64,000 nucleotides of DNA from Axinella damicornis (taxonomy: Eukaryota; Porifera; Demospongiae; Axinellida; Axinellidae): assembly GCA_963931865.1 (NCBI GenBank), contig OZ007507.1, forward strand, positions 16,390,681 through 16,454,680, read 5' to 3'. Below are positions 36,891 to 48,719 of this stretch, one piece after another; the stretch's first letter is position 1, and each line of letters opens with the position of its first letter. The position numbers were made by a program, and so were the translations under genes. The notes under the pieces are model-generated. The model was not told where the DNA came from. It saw nothing but the letters and a program-made list of their open reading frames with translations, and did not search any database.

Positions 36891-37061
36891 TACTAATGTC
36901 GACAATGCCAAATTGGCTTAATATTGACTATTGATTGTCTGGCAGGGGTCGGCATTAGCGCTGAATAGCTACTGGTCGAGAAACGGTGATTTTACGCTAG
37001 CTAGGCTGCAACTGAGATAACCTGTAGGCCTACTAACGGAAGATCGATCCGTCACACAAAA

Positions 37062-38760
37062 GGACTTGGCGAAATAGATCTGTGTTCTTACGTGTTGTAC
37101 TTCTGAGCACCTTGGTTCTGACAGCGTTCACAGTCACAGTTATGATAGTGGACTTCATACACCAACCCCCCATGTCGGAAAGGTGTCCCAGTGATTACGA
37201 ACAGACCATGGAAGATGATCCCAATGATTCCATGCAAGGTGATCCAGGGCCGTACCTAACTTTTATATCTGGGGGGGGCAAATTGCACATCGCACCGCCG
37301 AAGGCGGTGCGCAGAGCCGCGAAGCGGCGATCAGTCCGCGCGAAGCGCGGAAAATTTTTTTGACGTATTCATTTTAGCGATCAGGAAGCGCTCTCGTAGC
37401 ATCTCTACGCATTCAGACTTCTGGACACGTTCCCAGACGCAAAGAAGATTGACCAAGTAACCAGTAAGTATCGATGTGTGGGGCTGTTAGCTTCCTTCTT
37501 TTCATCGTCGAAGGATTAGCTACAACCATGTGGCGCGTGGACAGTCGATTGAACACTGCGTTATTGCTTTATTTTCTAATTATACGTATTATACAGAAAC
37601 ATATGTAAAATTAAAATTGTGTAGCAAGCGTAAACCTAACTGAACCTAGACTATCTATGACTGCCTTCAGGCTTTCAGCCCGCGAACGGTCAAGCCACTG
37701 CTTAGTCGGTACTTGCAGTCAGCATAGCTGTAGTATCAGAGCAGCGGTAAGTCAGTAAGTGAATGCAAGGAAGTCAAGTTCTCTCGGGGGGGGCAGTTGC
37801 CCCCCCTGCCCCATAGCTAGGTACGGCCCTGTGATCGCAGTGATTCCGAACAGATCATTGACACGGTGAAGGAGATGCCAGTGCTGCTAAACGAGCACAA
37901 CCAAGATTTTTGTATGCAATACAAACAAAAAGTTGTCTGCCAATTCATCTCAAGAAAGCACTAAGCAATCCTGATGATTGCAATTGTGACGTATTGGTAC
38001 TAAGTTACAAGCAAAGCTGTACAGCTGATTTGCTGCGTCATGTCAAATATATCAATGGTTATTCCCTGAGTTGGCCGGAAGGACGAAACCTCTTGTGGCA
38101 AGTTGCCAAGAGTTGGAACATACAGTATCATTACTACATTTTCATGGATGATGATATTGTTCTTATCACAACAAAAAGCGGAAATCCATGGAGACAATTT
38201 GAAAGATTTCTCATCAATATTGAGCTGCTGTTGCTGCAGTTGAACTTGATACTAATCGGTTATTCCCTCGTATGAAAAATGCAATAGAGCATAATGAATG
38301 TGTCGTGGATCACCCCGGAGAGTATGTTACAACGGCAAGATTTGATGATGCATTCAACGCATTTCACCATCAAACTCTGGATTATCTTTTCCCATACTCA
38401 ACCAAGCACGCCGAAGAATCCTGGTGGTATTCTAGTGTACATATGGCAATAAAATGTGAAATGACTTTTCGGGGGCACATGGTGCTACACACTCAAATAA
38501 AGGCACTCAATCCTTGTCACCGCCCATACCCACGGAAATTAATTCAAAGAGAAGAGGTGCTTATCAAATTATTTGAACTTGTGGTCCAGGAGGAGATTCC
38601 TGTTAAGTACAGGAACAGCAGTGTGTTTCTGGGATGGGAAAGGGATGGACACGACCATCAGAAACTTTCTTCAACCTATTGTCTGCCGCCTCCACCTCCT
38701 CACATGCCGATAAAACCATTTGCTCTCCTTGAGGCACCAATTCCTGTTAAATTAAACTGA
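37062..38760 (+). pseudogene. broken third copy of the glycosyltransferase-like gene
   Basis: Aligns along the intact gene at 46625-48628. Three lesions are visible. The initiator ATG of the intact copy is AGG (CACAAAAGGACTTGGCG at about 37054-37070). A 587-bp transposon sits in the stem region at 37245-37831. One base is missing near 38225, where INIE should be followed by PAIAAVD; the frame resumes as the 38272-38760 segment. The stem retains only about two degenerate repeats (DYEQTMEDDPNDSMQGD). The downstream FMDDDI motif is intact in sequence. The open pieces suggest recent decay. Confidence 0.85.
37245..37831. mobile_element. hAT-like nonautonomous element inside the pseudogene
   Basis: Ends CAGGGCCGTACCTA and TAGGTACGGCCCTG are inverted; the 5-bp duplication TGATC flanks it exactly (37240-37244 and 37832-37836). 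Interior shares GATCAGTCCGCGCGAAGCGC with the element at 12415. G-run/C-run sub-terminal blocks pair with each other. Confidence 0.85.
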
Positions 38761-38917
38761 ACTGCAACAATGAAGATTTGTTATTATAACAACCATCTGA
38801 GTTGCAAGCTATTATAATTATTTCCTCATTCACATAAACCAACAAAGATGATAATGACAAGTTGATGTGATTGCACCGCAATAGCCACGACTATAGCAGC
38901 TTGCTATTCCCACTCTT

Positions 38918-38984
38918 GTATAGTCTCAGAACCAGATTCCCAACCCAAGCTTAAGGGGAGGGGGAGTCTGGTACCGAGACTAAC
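38918..38984. repeat. short hairpin, TAGTCTC family
   Basis: TATAGTCTCAGAACCAGATTCC and GAGTCTGGTACCGAGACTA form an imperfect foldback related to the TCTCGTTCCCAGAC sequences elsewhere in the window. Confidence 0.55.
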
Positions 38985-39239
38985 TCTTGCACTGCAAACC
39001 ATGTTGGCACGAAAAAACATAAGGCCAACTGTTGCCAGAATGTTAACCCAAGTTCCATAATTGAGTATAATATACTTCTTACATGGAACAACTTGCAAAT
39101 GCCAGGAAAATTGGTACATCCTGGGTGGAGGCATCCTGTTTACCAAATAAGGAAAGAGGGTTCCTGGGCCAAAACCAATGTAACTTGATTTGTTTGCATG
39201 AGTTCATGCTACTTCATCCACTTCACACTGCTTTGATGT

Positions 39240-39495
39240 GGGGGCCACGCCACTGTTAGTGACACATTTTTGCACTGCACTAGAATTCCAGGTGTTCAAC
39301 TTATTGCGCAGTACAAAGCACGAAGGTGCCACGAGAGCCCATCCTGAAAAATGAAGGCGAAAAAGTTTTCCGCGCTTCGCGCTGACTGATCGGCGCTACG
39401 CGCCTCTATGCACTGCCTTCGGCAGCGTGCGTAGGCTACGCCACTGGCTTGCCCCCCCAATTGTAAATAGTACTAAATACGTGCCGCCGCCCCTG
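39240..39495 (-). mobile_element. partial hAT-like element
   Basis: Reverse-complement sequence starts CAGGGGCGGCGG at 39495 and then follows the element at 12415 (GCATAGAGG, GATCAGTC, CTTCATTTTTCAGGATGGGC, TCTCGTGGCACCTTCG). An extra CAGTGGCGTAGCC end near 39446 suggests a second element nested at its start. The other end is unclear. Confidence 0.6.
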
Positions 39496-39794
39496 CAAGC
39501 AAACTTGATTGCTTGTTTAGCGCCATGGAAACCTGCTATTGCTTGCGGGCGGGCGGTTCAGTTTCATTATTCATTGCCACTTCCTCTTTTCCAAGAACCT
39601 GGCAACATGTAGTCACATTCCGCAAACAAGCCCTGTACGGCTGATTTTGAGATTACAGATTGAAGCATGGAGAAATGAGAGTGTTTTGCACTGTTCGTAT
39701 CCGCATCGATCCTGTAAGCTTGGTCTGGGCCCATAGACAAGCTACCACCAATGAGTACAACCACTAATCTGATTTGATATGACACCCACACTCT

Positions 39795-42700
39795 TTGCAT
39801 TGATGTCCATGTTGAGCCAGAGTCCCTTGAGCAGGGTTTGAAACAGTTCTGGGAACTAGAATCTCTGGGTATCCCCAAGGATGAACCATCCGTGTGTGAG
39901 AGATTCACTCAGCAGATATCCTTCGATGGTGGATGATATTGTGTCACCCTACCCTGGAAGGATGCACACCCTAACTTACCAGACAATCTCACACTTTGTC
40001 GCAAACGTCTGGATGGCCTTATGAGGCGATTGGAGCAGAACCCACTGATGCTGCTACAGTACGATTCTGTGATAAGAAGCCAACTGCAGCAAGGAATCAT
40101 TGAGATTGTGAGTGAACCCGACAAGTCACTTGGCCCTGTCCATTACCTCCCACATCAGCCCGTCATCCGAGAAGACAAGACCACTACAAAACGCGAGTGC
40201 CTGTATACAGGTCCAAAATCTGGACAGTCGATCTTGGACATCTTGCTTCGATTCCGAGTTCATGAGGTGGCTGTCATGGGTGACATCGAGAAGGCCTTTC
40301 TGATGATTACAGTTGCACAGCCCGCACTGTGATTCTTTGGTTTACTGATTTGAATGACCCACAGAAGCGTGCAGCCGTCATGCGATTTACGAGAGTGATA
40401 TTCGGCGTTTCCAGTAGCCCTTTTTTGTTGAATGCTACCGTCGACCATCACATGAGGAAGCTTCTGCCTGGTGATCAACCGTTTGTTGTGAGATCCATTT
40501 ATGTGGATGATGTCACAGGAAGAGCTCACGACGTCCAGTCAGCTTACGATTTCTACACCAAATCCAAGTCTCATCTAGCTAAAGCCAGTTTCAACCTGCG
40601 GAAATTCTCAAGCAATTCAGTGGAACTGGACCGGATGGTCACGGACGACCAACAAGACACCCACGATGCCGGAGACAGCCGTGAGGTGTCTGCTCGAGAA
40701 CCAGAGAGAATGGTACTTGGTGTTCGCTGGAACATTGTGAATGATGAGCTGATCTTCGATGTGAGTGACATCAGCCGTGCGATGAACAAGGCAGAGCCAA
40801 CCAAGCGCAATGCAGTCAGTATTGGAACAAAGTTCTTCGGCCCTGTGGGCATCCTGACGCCCCTGACAGTGAGATTTAAGCTGCAGTTCCAACGCCTGTG
40901 TGAGGCCCAAGTCGAGTGGGATGAGCCCCTGACTGGAGAGCTACTTACTGAATGGAATGCCTTGAAATCTGATCTGCAGTGTTTTGCACCGATTACTGTA
41001 CCACGATGCTATTCCGTGGGAGTCGTAGGATCTCAAGAAGCAACAGTCTCCCTCAAGGGTTTTTGTGACACTTCCCTGAAGGCCTATGCGGCGGTGGTGT
41101 ACATTGAGTGTCACACCGGAACAGAGGTGAGCAGAAGATTTGTCTGTGCCAAGTCCAGAATTGCTACTCTCATGAAGACTATCCCCAGGCTTGAATTGCT
41201 ATCAGCACTGTTACTCTCTCGACTAATCACTACCGTTCAAGAGGCAATGAAACCAGAGCTGGAGATCACTGCCATCGATTGCTACACAGACTCACAAGCA
41301 GCCCTTTGTTGGATTCGAGGCACACACCGTGAGTGGAAGCAGTTTGTCCACAATCGAGTGACTGAGATCAGAGCGCTTGTACCCCCAGTTCATTGGAAGC
41401 ACTGTCCAGGGATACTAAACCCTGCTGACATCCCATCAAGGGGAGTCACCAGCACAGAGATGCCTCAGAAAGTAGAGCTATGGCTTCATGGACCGGATAA
41501 CCTTGGGGGGATGGAACCAGAGCAACCACAAGAAGACCTACCCGAAGAGTGTATTACTGAAGAAAGAGAACCAGCCAGCCGCAGTGAGATTGATCACACA
41601 TTCTACGTTGGATGAGATATTTCCCTGCACCAGGTTCAACAGCCTCAAGAAGCTGGTTAGAGTCACAGGATATGTCTTGAAATTCATTGGAATTTTGAAG
41701 AAGACACATAGAGCCTCAACAGAGCTCTCGCCTGAAGATTTGGAAGCTGCACTGGTGTATTAGGTGAAGATATCCCAGAAGTCACTCTTTCAAGAGAAGG
41801 AGTTCAACATGTGGAGTCACCAGTTTAGGCTGTTCCAAGACAACCTAGGCCTGTGGAGGTGTGAGGGCAGACTGGCCAACTCAGACATGTTGACACTCTC
41901 AAAGCATCCAATTTTCCTGAACAGAAGTCACCACATTGCCACTCTAGTTGTCTGCGACTGCCATGAGCGAACCATGCATGGTGGAGTGAAGTCGACCCTT
42001 ACGGAAGTTCGATCGAGATACTGGATCGTCAAGGGAAGACAATTTGTGAGGAAGATTATTTTTCGGTGTGTGAAGTGCCGCAAACATCAAGCGAGGCCTT
42101 ATCGGCCACCACCTCCACCGCCACTGCCATCCTTTCGAGTGCAAGAGTCTCAACCTTTTGCCAGTACTGGAGTGGACTTCGCTGGGCCGTTATTTGTCAA
42201 GGATGCACATTCAAGCACGAGCAGGAAGGTTTGGATTTGCCTATACACTTGTTGTACGACCAGGGTTGTACACCTTGATCTGGCATGAGTGCTCAAGCAT
42301 TCATCAGGAGCCTCAAGCGCTTCGCTGCAAGAAGGAGATTCCCGGTCCGAATTGTATCCGACAATGCCAAGACGTTCAAGGCAGCATCCAAGACCGTCAG
42401 AGCCTGCTCTAGAGAGTCCAGAAACGAAGCAGTTCTACAACAGCATCCAGTTGAAGTGGAACTTTAACCTGGAGAGAGCCCCATGGTGGGGTGGGCTGTT
42501 CGAATGAATGGTTCAATCAGCCAAGAGGTGTTTGAGAAAGACCATTGGTTCCGCTAAACTGACATATGACGAACTCCTCACCGCCTTGACGGAAGTAGAA
42601 GGCATCCTGAACTCCCGGCCACTGACCTACATTTCATCGGATGATGTAGAAGAGCCTCTGACGCCATCCCATCTCCTGACGGGATTCCGTATTCTGAACC

Positions 42701-43229
42701 TACCTCACCCTACACTGGGAGATGATTCTTATACTTGGACGAAGAACCGGTAGTAACCTTGACTCGAAGAATGAAACACCTCCGTAAGACAACTGATGAC
42801 TTTTGGAGGAGATGGAGGTCTGAATATCTGAATGAACTTCGTGAAGCTCATCGATACCAGCACAACAACACTGTTGCTAGTGCAAACAGACCTGGAGATG
42901 TTGTCATTGTCGATTCTGATTTACCGAGAGGGTTATGGAAGCTTGGCTGAGTACCAGATACCATTCCTGGAGTCGAAGGACAAGTGAAGGGAGCTTTGGT
43001 TAAGGTCGTTAGCAACGACAAAGTCATCACTCTTCGGAGACCCCTCTACCCCTTGGAGGTTCCCAGTGCCAGTGTAGAGACTGGGACTGCCATTGTGCCA
43101 GCTACACCTGACAAAGAGCCGCAGGAGCAGGAGGAGTGCAAGGAGCCAGAACAACGAGAGAACAACTACCTAAGTGTTATACTTGTGCAACTGCAGCAAT
43201 TTAATTCTGGCCTCAGGTGCCTGTTTTAG
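39795..43229 (+). pseudogene. decayed BEL/Pao-type LTR retrotransposon pol
   Basis: In order: the region before the RT (QGLKQFWELESLGIP), reverse transcriptase with the YVDD box near 40500, RNase H (DSQAALCWIRG near 41300), the family-typical HCPGILNPADIPSRG, an HHCC zinc finger (about 41930-42090), an integrase core with the VDFAGP and SDNAKTF acids and a PWWGG.FE segment, and a C-terminal TLTRRMKHLRKTTDDFW region. It is broken by a stop near 39929, an in-frame deletion near 40190, a frameshift near 40320, stops near 41610, 41763, 42285 and 42505, and further shifts. No gag and no LTR pair were found. An immobile relic; host promoter effects unknown. Confidence 0.85.
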
Positions 43230-43364
43230 ACCGCACACCATAACTGAAATGCCCATATCTTCGGATGTGATCAACATAGAGAGTTCAACAAAGATTTTCT
43301 CGAAGTTCTTGATTAGCTCTTTCATTTGGCATAGCTATATAGTTTGATCTTTGACTTAATTAAA

Positions 43365-45330
43365 GGTCAATGTTTAAAATAATTTACTGTCATTGGTTAT
43401 GTCATCTGGCCTTTGACCTTGGTTTCTGGAAAAACAAATGTTTTGATTTTCAAAAAAAAATTTGCAAGCAGTACATGTGTTTATTCGCCGAGTTATAATT
43501 TGGGACTACAATGGGAACAGCAAATTTATACCAAAACGTAGTAGCAGGTATAGCAAAATCCACGTTCAGTTAGTCTTATCATAGTGATAATGTATGTATA
43601 TATAAATGGTTAGTGTTAACCTTCCCATTTTCTTTTAGTACCCAGCCTAAGGCATGTAATTACCTACTGACATGTTAGGCTTCTACGGTATTATATATGT
43701 GCAAGGCACATCCAATTCTAGTAGTCTGCTTTAATTGCGGATGGTGTTTGCATGCAGTTTTGCCTCTACTATAGCAGTGCTACAATCCGCAACTCAATTA
43801 GTTTTCCAGTTTGTTATGAGTTTTTTTTTTGATGCGCCAAATAGAATGGACCAACAACGCTGGGCAACTTTCTGTTTCAACATGTTTAAATATGGCATTC
43901 ATACCGTGGATGTGTGAAATGCTTCCTTCACATGAGTTGGTGTAGCTGCTGAGTGGCATTTCTCGCTACCTCCCATGGAAAGGGGGTATATAATGGAGTT
44001 AGTGAAAAGACCGGCCAGCCGTCAACAGCCATATATGATGAGCAGATAATGACACCACACCAATTAATTGTTGAATAGGCAGTTGACAACATTCCAGCAA
44101 CAACCTATCGGTATATACGAGACTAAGGATGACTACATAAATGAACAGGTCCTCCTAGAACAGCATTTTGGGCAGTCACACTACATTGACTACAACTCCT
44201 GGAACTCGAAAACTCCATTCACTGTCAAAATATATAACTATTCCAAAGTAGAGTCACCATTGAGGAATTAGGTAACCCTGCATGTAGTTGAAAGGCTTTG
44301 TGACATGTGCATACGATGATGACTGGTAGCTGGCATGTGTTCTGCAAGTACAGGTAGCTAGTTGAAGATAGTGAAGAATTGTAAGCTTCCTGCATCCTCA
44401 TGGCATGTTCATTCAGATATCCATCCACCCACCCCGGACATTCTTGATCCAAGGACTGCTAAGGGTCGTACATACACTCTGACACCAAAGGCAATCCGAG
44501 CTACAACTGAAAAGCTCAGAAACTAATAGTAGGCAGGTAATCGTACTATATATCACTGGAAAACGGTGTAGTTGTTTTGATTGCTTGGTGGTTACTACAG
44601 TTGCACCATGTTTGAACATGCAGGAACCAAGTTGTCTGCATTTCAGTAGCATCCTACATAGAATGGCCATTCCAGTAGTATCCTACACAAACTGGTTTAT
44701 GTAGGATACAACTGGAATGCTCAGTTTAAGTAGGCTACTATCGTCCTCCACATTCTAATAGTATTGCCGCGATCCTGCATGTCCAAATACGGTGCAGCTA
44801 TAGTAACCACCAAGCAGTCAAAGTAACTACTTCGTTTTTGCAGTGAATTAAAGCCGTCTACAGATGGCGTGACATTTCATCTTGTGATGTTACATCCGGC
44901 AATGTCCTAGGGACTGCCATTAGAAAGGGTGGGACAGTGGGAGGGTTTTAGTATTTGGCCAAGGTATCATGGCTGCTTCTGGGCTTGGCCATTGGTTTTG
45001 GATTAAAAAAAGCTATAAAAAAAAACTATGGGTTAGATTTGCTGAGATGCTGAAGTTGACATTATATCCTGTCAGTGACCAAATCTTTGAGTACGGCATA
45101 ATTGTACATCTGTACATCCTAACTGCACATTTTTCTTACATGCTACTACGTTTTAGTTTAGATTTGCTGTTCCCACTGTAGTCCCAAATTAAAAATCGGT
45201 GAATAAACACATGTAGTTAGGTTAAAACTGTTTGCAAATTTTTTTAAAAGAAAATCAAAACATTCATTTTTCCAGAAACCAAGGTCAAATTTAGGTCAGA
45301 TGACATACTATGATCCTTGACCTTCGATTG
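43365..45330. mobile_element. large imperfect inverted-repeat structure (candidate TIR element)
   Basis: About 43365-43545 and 45125-45330 are reverse complements at high similarity (GACCTTGGTTTCTGGAAAAA, ACATGTGTTTATTC, TTTGGGACTACARTGGGAAC). The 1.6-kb centre has no long frame and holds the separate foldback at 44554-44845. Probably a decayed nonautonomous element; outer boundaries not resolved. Confidence 0.6.
44554..44845. mobile_element. 292-bp foldback element with CACTG ends
   Basis: Arms of about 75 bp (CACTG ... GCTTGGTGGTTACTA ... CATGCAGG) plus an inner palindrome around GTAGTATCCTAC/GTAGGATACAAC. Non-coding. Confidence 0.8.
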
Positions 45331-45516
45331 GCCCTGGAAGGCAGCTGAGATATCTGTCCGCATGTGTTTGACAGTTTGTATGCAAATTGAATTCGAGACT
45401 AGATTATGGGAATAATGGGAAGTGTTAGGGGAAATGAATAATAGGTGGAAAAGCAGGAATAAACCGCCCAAGCCTAACCAAAGTAAACTCTCTCATTGTC
45501 ACAACCAGGAGTGCAT

Positions 45517-45790
45517 CAGCCGCCGAAGGACGTGACTATAACAACAGAACAGACCGAAAAACGGACCAGAAAACGGACTGGGTTTCCATGCGCTAGACAC
45601 GGCGTCTACTCCATCGCACAGTAAAACTAGTTTAGCTTAGTACCGCCAGTCTGCAGCCCAGCGGACGATCACCAGTGCCACAGGTCCGCGCAGCCATCAA
45701 ATATACGGTGTCTAGGGCGCCCGGGCATGAAAAAAACTTAATTAGTCCGTTTTCTGTTCAGTGTTTTAGTCACGTCCGCCGCCGAAGGCG
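45517..45790. mobile_element. foldback element, GCCGCCGAAGG ends
   Basis: GCCGCCGAAGGACGTGACTA at the left pairs with TAGTCACGTCCGCCGCCGAA at the right, and GAACAGA/AAACGGAC continue the match inward. Non-coding, about 270 bp. Confidence 0.75.
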
Positions 45791-46624
45791 CGTCGAACTC
45801 CGCATGCCTGCCCTAGGACATGTAGTATACATGATGATATACTATCCATGGTATTATATATAGTCCTTCACACCTCCAAAAATTTTACCTTAAACGGCAA
45901 GATGCCGTTACATATTGCAGCTGTAAGGATTTGTGTGAAACCGAACTAAGTAGGTGTGAAAGGCAAATTGGCCTTTGTGCAGCAATAGATACTAGAGCAA
46001 GCTGGCTAGGACGATGGCGCTACGTGCAGTAGCTTCAACGGCCAGCAAACCAGTGAAGAAGTTTCGAAGAATGAACTACGCTACTTGTTAAAGAGACTGC
46101 GTAAAATGGATATGTCCATCTTTGAAGCTTCCATGAAACAGCAAGTACTGCCCTCCACACTCACGCCCTGTTCTGGAGTATAAGGATGTGACTTTTGTTA
46201 CGGATGGCATGCCATAGTTCTGCTGAGGCAGGTCTGTCGATGGCTAACTCACAGTGTAACGCAGTAGAAATGACAGAAATGTTTACTAGCAGCGCCACGT
46301 GCAGATGCACAATCATTCCGTGTACCGCCTGTAAAATATGAATATTATTAGCAGCCACTTACGCGGTACCGCAAAGGTCTTCCATATAAGGTATGACCAT
46401 AAGGTGTGTGAGGAGTACAACATGTCTACACTAGTTCGACGCTCTTTCGCCACCTTCGCGGCTAATGCGCTCCTGTCACAACCACACTTGTCTCTTCAGC
46501 TGGTCTGCAACCAAGGTAACCACAGTGATGTTTAATTATCATCATGTGAAACCATGTCGGTACATATAGCTTGTATGATGGTTACAACAATTAGTCTTAT
46601 TGAAGTGACAATAATAGAGTTTCG
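45791..46624. other. intergenic, 3' flank of the glycosyltransferase-like gene
   Basis: No supported gene. The last 125 bp (from CTGGTCTGCAACCAAGGTAACC at about 46500) is duplicated at about 50838, marking the right-hand limit of the gene duplication. Confidence 0.6.
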
Positions 46625-48628
46625 CTAACCAGGAATTGGTGCCTCAAGGAGAGCAAACGGTTTTATCGGCATGTGAGGAGGTGGAGGCGGCAGACAATTG
46701 GTTGAAGAAAGATGCTCATGGTCGTGTCCATCCCTTTTCCATCCCAGAAACACACTGTTGTTCCTGTACTTAACAGGAATCTCTTCCACAAGTTCAGACA
46801 ATATGATAAGCACGTCTCTTCTTTGAATTAGTCTCCGTGGGTATGGGCGGTGACTAGGATTGAGTGCCTTTATTTGAGTGTGTAGTACCATATGCCCACG
46901 AAACGTGACTTCACATTTTATTGCCATATGTACACTAGAATACCACCAGGATTCCTCGATGTGCTTGGTTGAGTATGGGAGAAGATAATCCAGAGTTTGA
47001 TAGTGAAACGCATTAAAAGCATCATCAATTCTTCCCGCTGTAATATACTCTCCCGAGTGATCCACAACACATTTATTATGCTGTATTGCGTTTTTCAGAC
47101 GACCGAATAACGGATTACTATCGATATCCACTGCAGCAATAGCAGGTTCAATATTGATGAGGAATCTTTCAAATTGCCTCCATGGATTTCCGCCTTTTGT
47201 TGTGGTAAGAACAATGTCATCATCCATAAAAATGTAGTAGAGATACTGTATGTGCCGACTCTTGGCAACTTGCCACAACTTGTTTCGTCCTTCTGGCCAA
47301 GTCAGGGAAAGACCATTGATATATTTGACGTGACGCAGCAAGTCAACTGTACAGCTTTGTTTGTAACTTAGTACCAATACGTCACAATTACATTCTTCAG
47401 GATTGCCTAGTGCTTTCTTGAGATGAATTGGCAGACAACTTTCTGTTTGTAATGTGTACACAAATCTTGGCTGTGCTCGTTTAGCATCACCTTCAATGGT
47501 GTGACTGGAATCACTGGGACCACCTTCCATTGTCCGAATAGAATCACTGGGACCAGCTCCCATGGTGTGTTTAGAATCACTGGGTTCACCTCCCATGGTA
47601 TGTTTAGAATCACTGAGACCACCTCCCATGGTGCGTTTGGAATCACTGAGACCACCTCCCATGGTGTGTTTGGAATCACTGGAACCACCTCGGCCCATGG
47701 TGCGTTTGGAATCACTGGGACCACCTCTCATGGTGCGTTTGGAATCACTGGGACCACCTCCCATGGTGTGTTTGGAATCACTGGGACCACCTCTCATGGT
47801 GCGTTTGGAATCACTGGGACCACCTCTCATGGTGCGTTTGGAATCACTGGGACCACCTTCCATTGTCCGATTAGAATCACTGGGACCAGCTCCCATGGTG
47901 TGTTTAGAATCACTGGGTTCACCTCCCATGGTATGTTTAGAATCACTGAGACCACCTCCCATGGTGCGTTTGGAATCACTGGGACCACCTCCCATGGTGC
48001 GTTTGGAATCACTGGGACCACCTCCCATGGTGCGTTTGGAATCACTGGGACCACCTCCCATGGTGTGTTTGGAATCACTGGAACCACCTCGGCCCATGGT
48101 GCGTTTGGAATCACTTGGACCACCTCTCATGGTGTGTTTGGAATCACTGGGACCACCTCTCATGGTGCGTTTGGAATCACTGGGACCACCTTCCATTGTC
48201 CGATTAGAATCACTGGGACCAGCTCCCATGGTGTGTTTAGAATCACTGGGTTCACCTCCCATGGTATGTTTAGAATCACTGAGACCACCTCCCATGGTGC
48301 GTTTGGAATCACTGGGACCACCTCTCATGGTGCGTTTGGAATCACTGGGACCACCTCCCATGGTGTATTTGGAATCACTGGAACCACCTCGGCCCATGGT
48401 GCGGTTGGAATGACTGGGACCACCTCCCATGGTGTGTTTGGAATCACTGGGACCACCTCCCATGGTGTGCTTGGAGTCACTGGGACCACCTCTCATGGTG
48501 TGTTTGGAATCACTGGGACCACTAGGTTTGTGTATGAAATCCACCTTCAACATATGCGTGACTGTGAACACTGTGAGGACCAAGATGCTTAGCAGTACAA
48601 CACGCACTAACCTATTTTGCCAAGTCAT
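46625..48628 (-). CDS. glycosyltransferase-like type II membrane protein with an 11-residue-repeat stem
   Basis: Single-exon 667-residue frame from ATG at 48628. A short cytosolic N terminus (MTWQNRLVR) is followed by a membrane anchor (VVLLSILVLTVFTVT), then a stem (residues 37-380) of 31 tandem units of consensus GPSDSKHTMGG, then a globular domain (381-667). That domain has two cysteines in ECNCDVLVLSYKQSC, the acidic motif FMDDDI (D469-D471), SWWYSS, and a proline-rich end. Type II topology plus DDD fits a Golgi GT-A-fold glycosyltransferase, where the acids bind the metal-nucleotide sugar; the exact family is not recognised. Some units contain NRT, an N-glycosylation sequon; SDS/T-rich units could carry O-glycans. 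A partial frameshifted duplicate lies at 50947 and a broken copy at 37062. Confidence 0.7.
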   Translation of the reverse strand: MTWQNRLVRVVLLSILVLTVFTVTHMLKVDFIHKPSGPSDSKHTMRGGPSDSKHTMGGGPSDSKHTMGGGPSHSNRTMGRGGSSDSKYTMGGGPSDSKRTMRGGPSDSKRTMGGGLSDSKHTMGGEPSDSKHTMGAGPSDSNRTMEGGPSDSKRTMRGGPSDSKHTMRGGPSDSKRTMGRGGSSDSKHTMGGGPSDSKRTMGGGPSDSKRTMGGGPSDSKRTMGGGLSDSKHTMGGEPSDSKHTMGAGPSDSNRTMEGGPSDSKRTMRGGPSDSKRTMRGGPSDSKHTMGGGPSDSKRTMRGGPSDSKRTMGRGGSSDSKHTMGGGLSDSKRTMGGGLSDSKHTMGGEPSDSKHTMGAGPSDSIRTMEGGPSDSSHTIEGDAKRAQPRFVYTLQTESCLPIHLKKALGNPEECNCDVLVLSYKQSCTVDLLRHVKYINGLSLTWPEGRNKLWQVAKSRHIQYLYYIFMDDDIVLTTTKGGNPWRQFERFLINIEPAIAAVDIDSNPLFGRLKNAIQHNKCVVDHSGEYITAGRIDDAFNAFHYQTLDYLLPYSTKHIEESWWYSSVHMAIKCEVTFRGHMVLHTQIKALNPSHRPYPRRLIQRRDVLIILSELVEEIPVKYRNNSVFLGWKRDGHDHEHLSSTNCLPPPPPHMPIKPFALLEAPIPG
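47489..48520 (-). repeat. 33-bp coding minisatellite with higher-order structure
   Basis: 31 units of 33 bp (three are 36 bp, encoding GRG). Variants recur in order GLSD, EPSD, then N/I-RTMEG, three times (units 8-10, 18-20, 28-30), so blocks of about ten units were themselves duplicated. The 3-multiple unit keeps the frame open on both strands. Confidence 0.95.
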
Positions 48629-48719
48629 TATGTGTGATGGATCACTGAGTTAGGCTAGCTAGCTAACTACTACACAGCTAGCTAGCTACAAACAGATCAG
48701 CTATAGCTTGACTCTTGAG

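Noticed and set aside
44969..45181. 70-codon frame with hydrophobic stretches
   Set aside because: Overlaps the arm of the large inverted repeat and has no similarity or signals.
47501..48592. 363-codon plus-strand frame opposite the glycosyltransferase-like gene
   Set aside because: The 33-bp repeat is a multiple of 3, so antisense frames stay open; it covers only the repeat part and has no domain.
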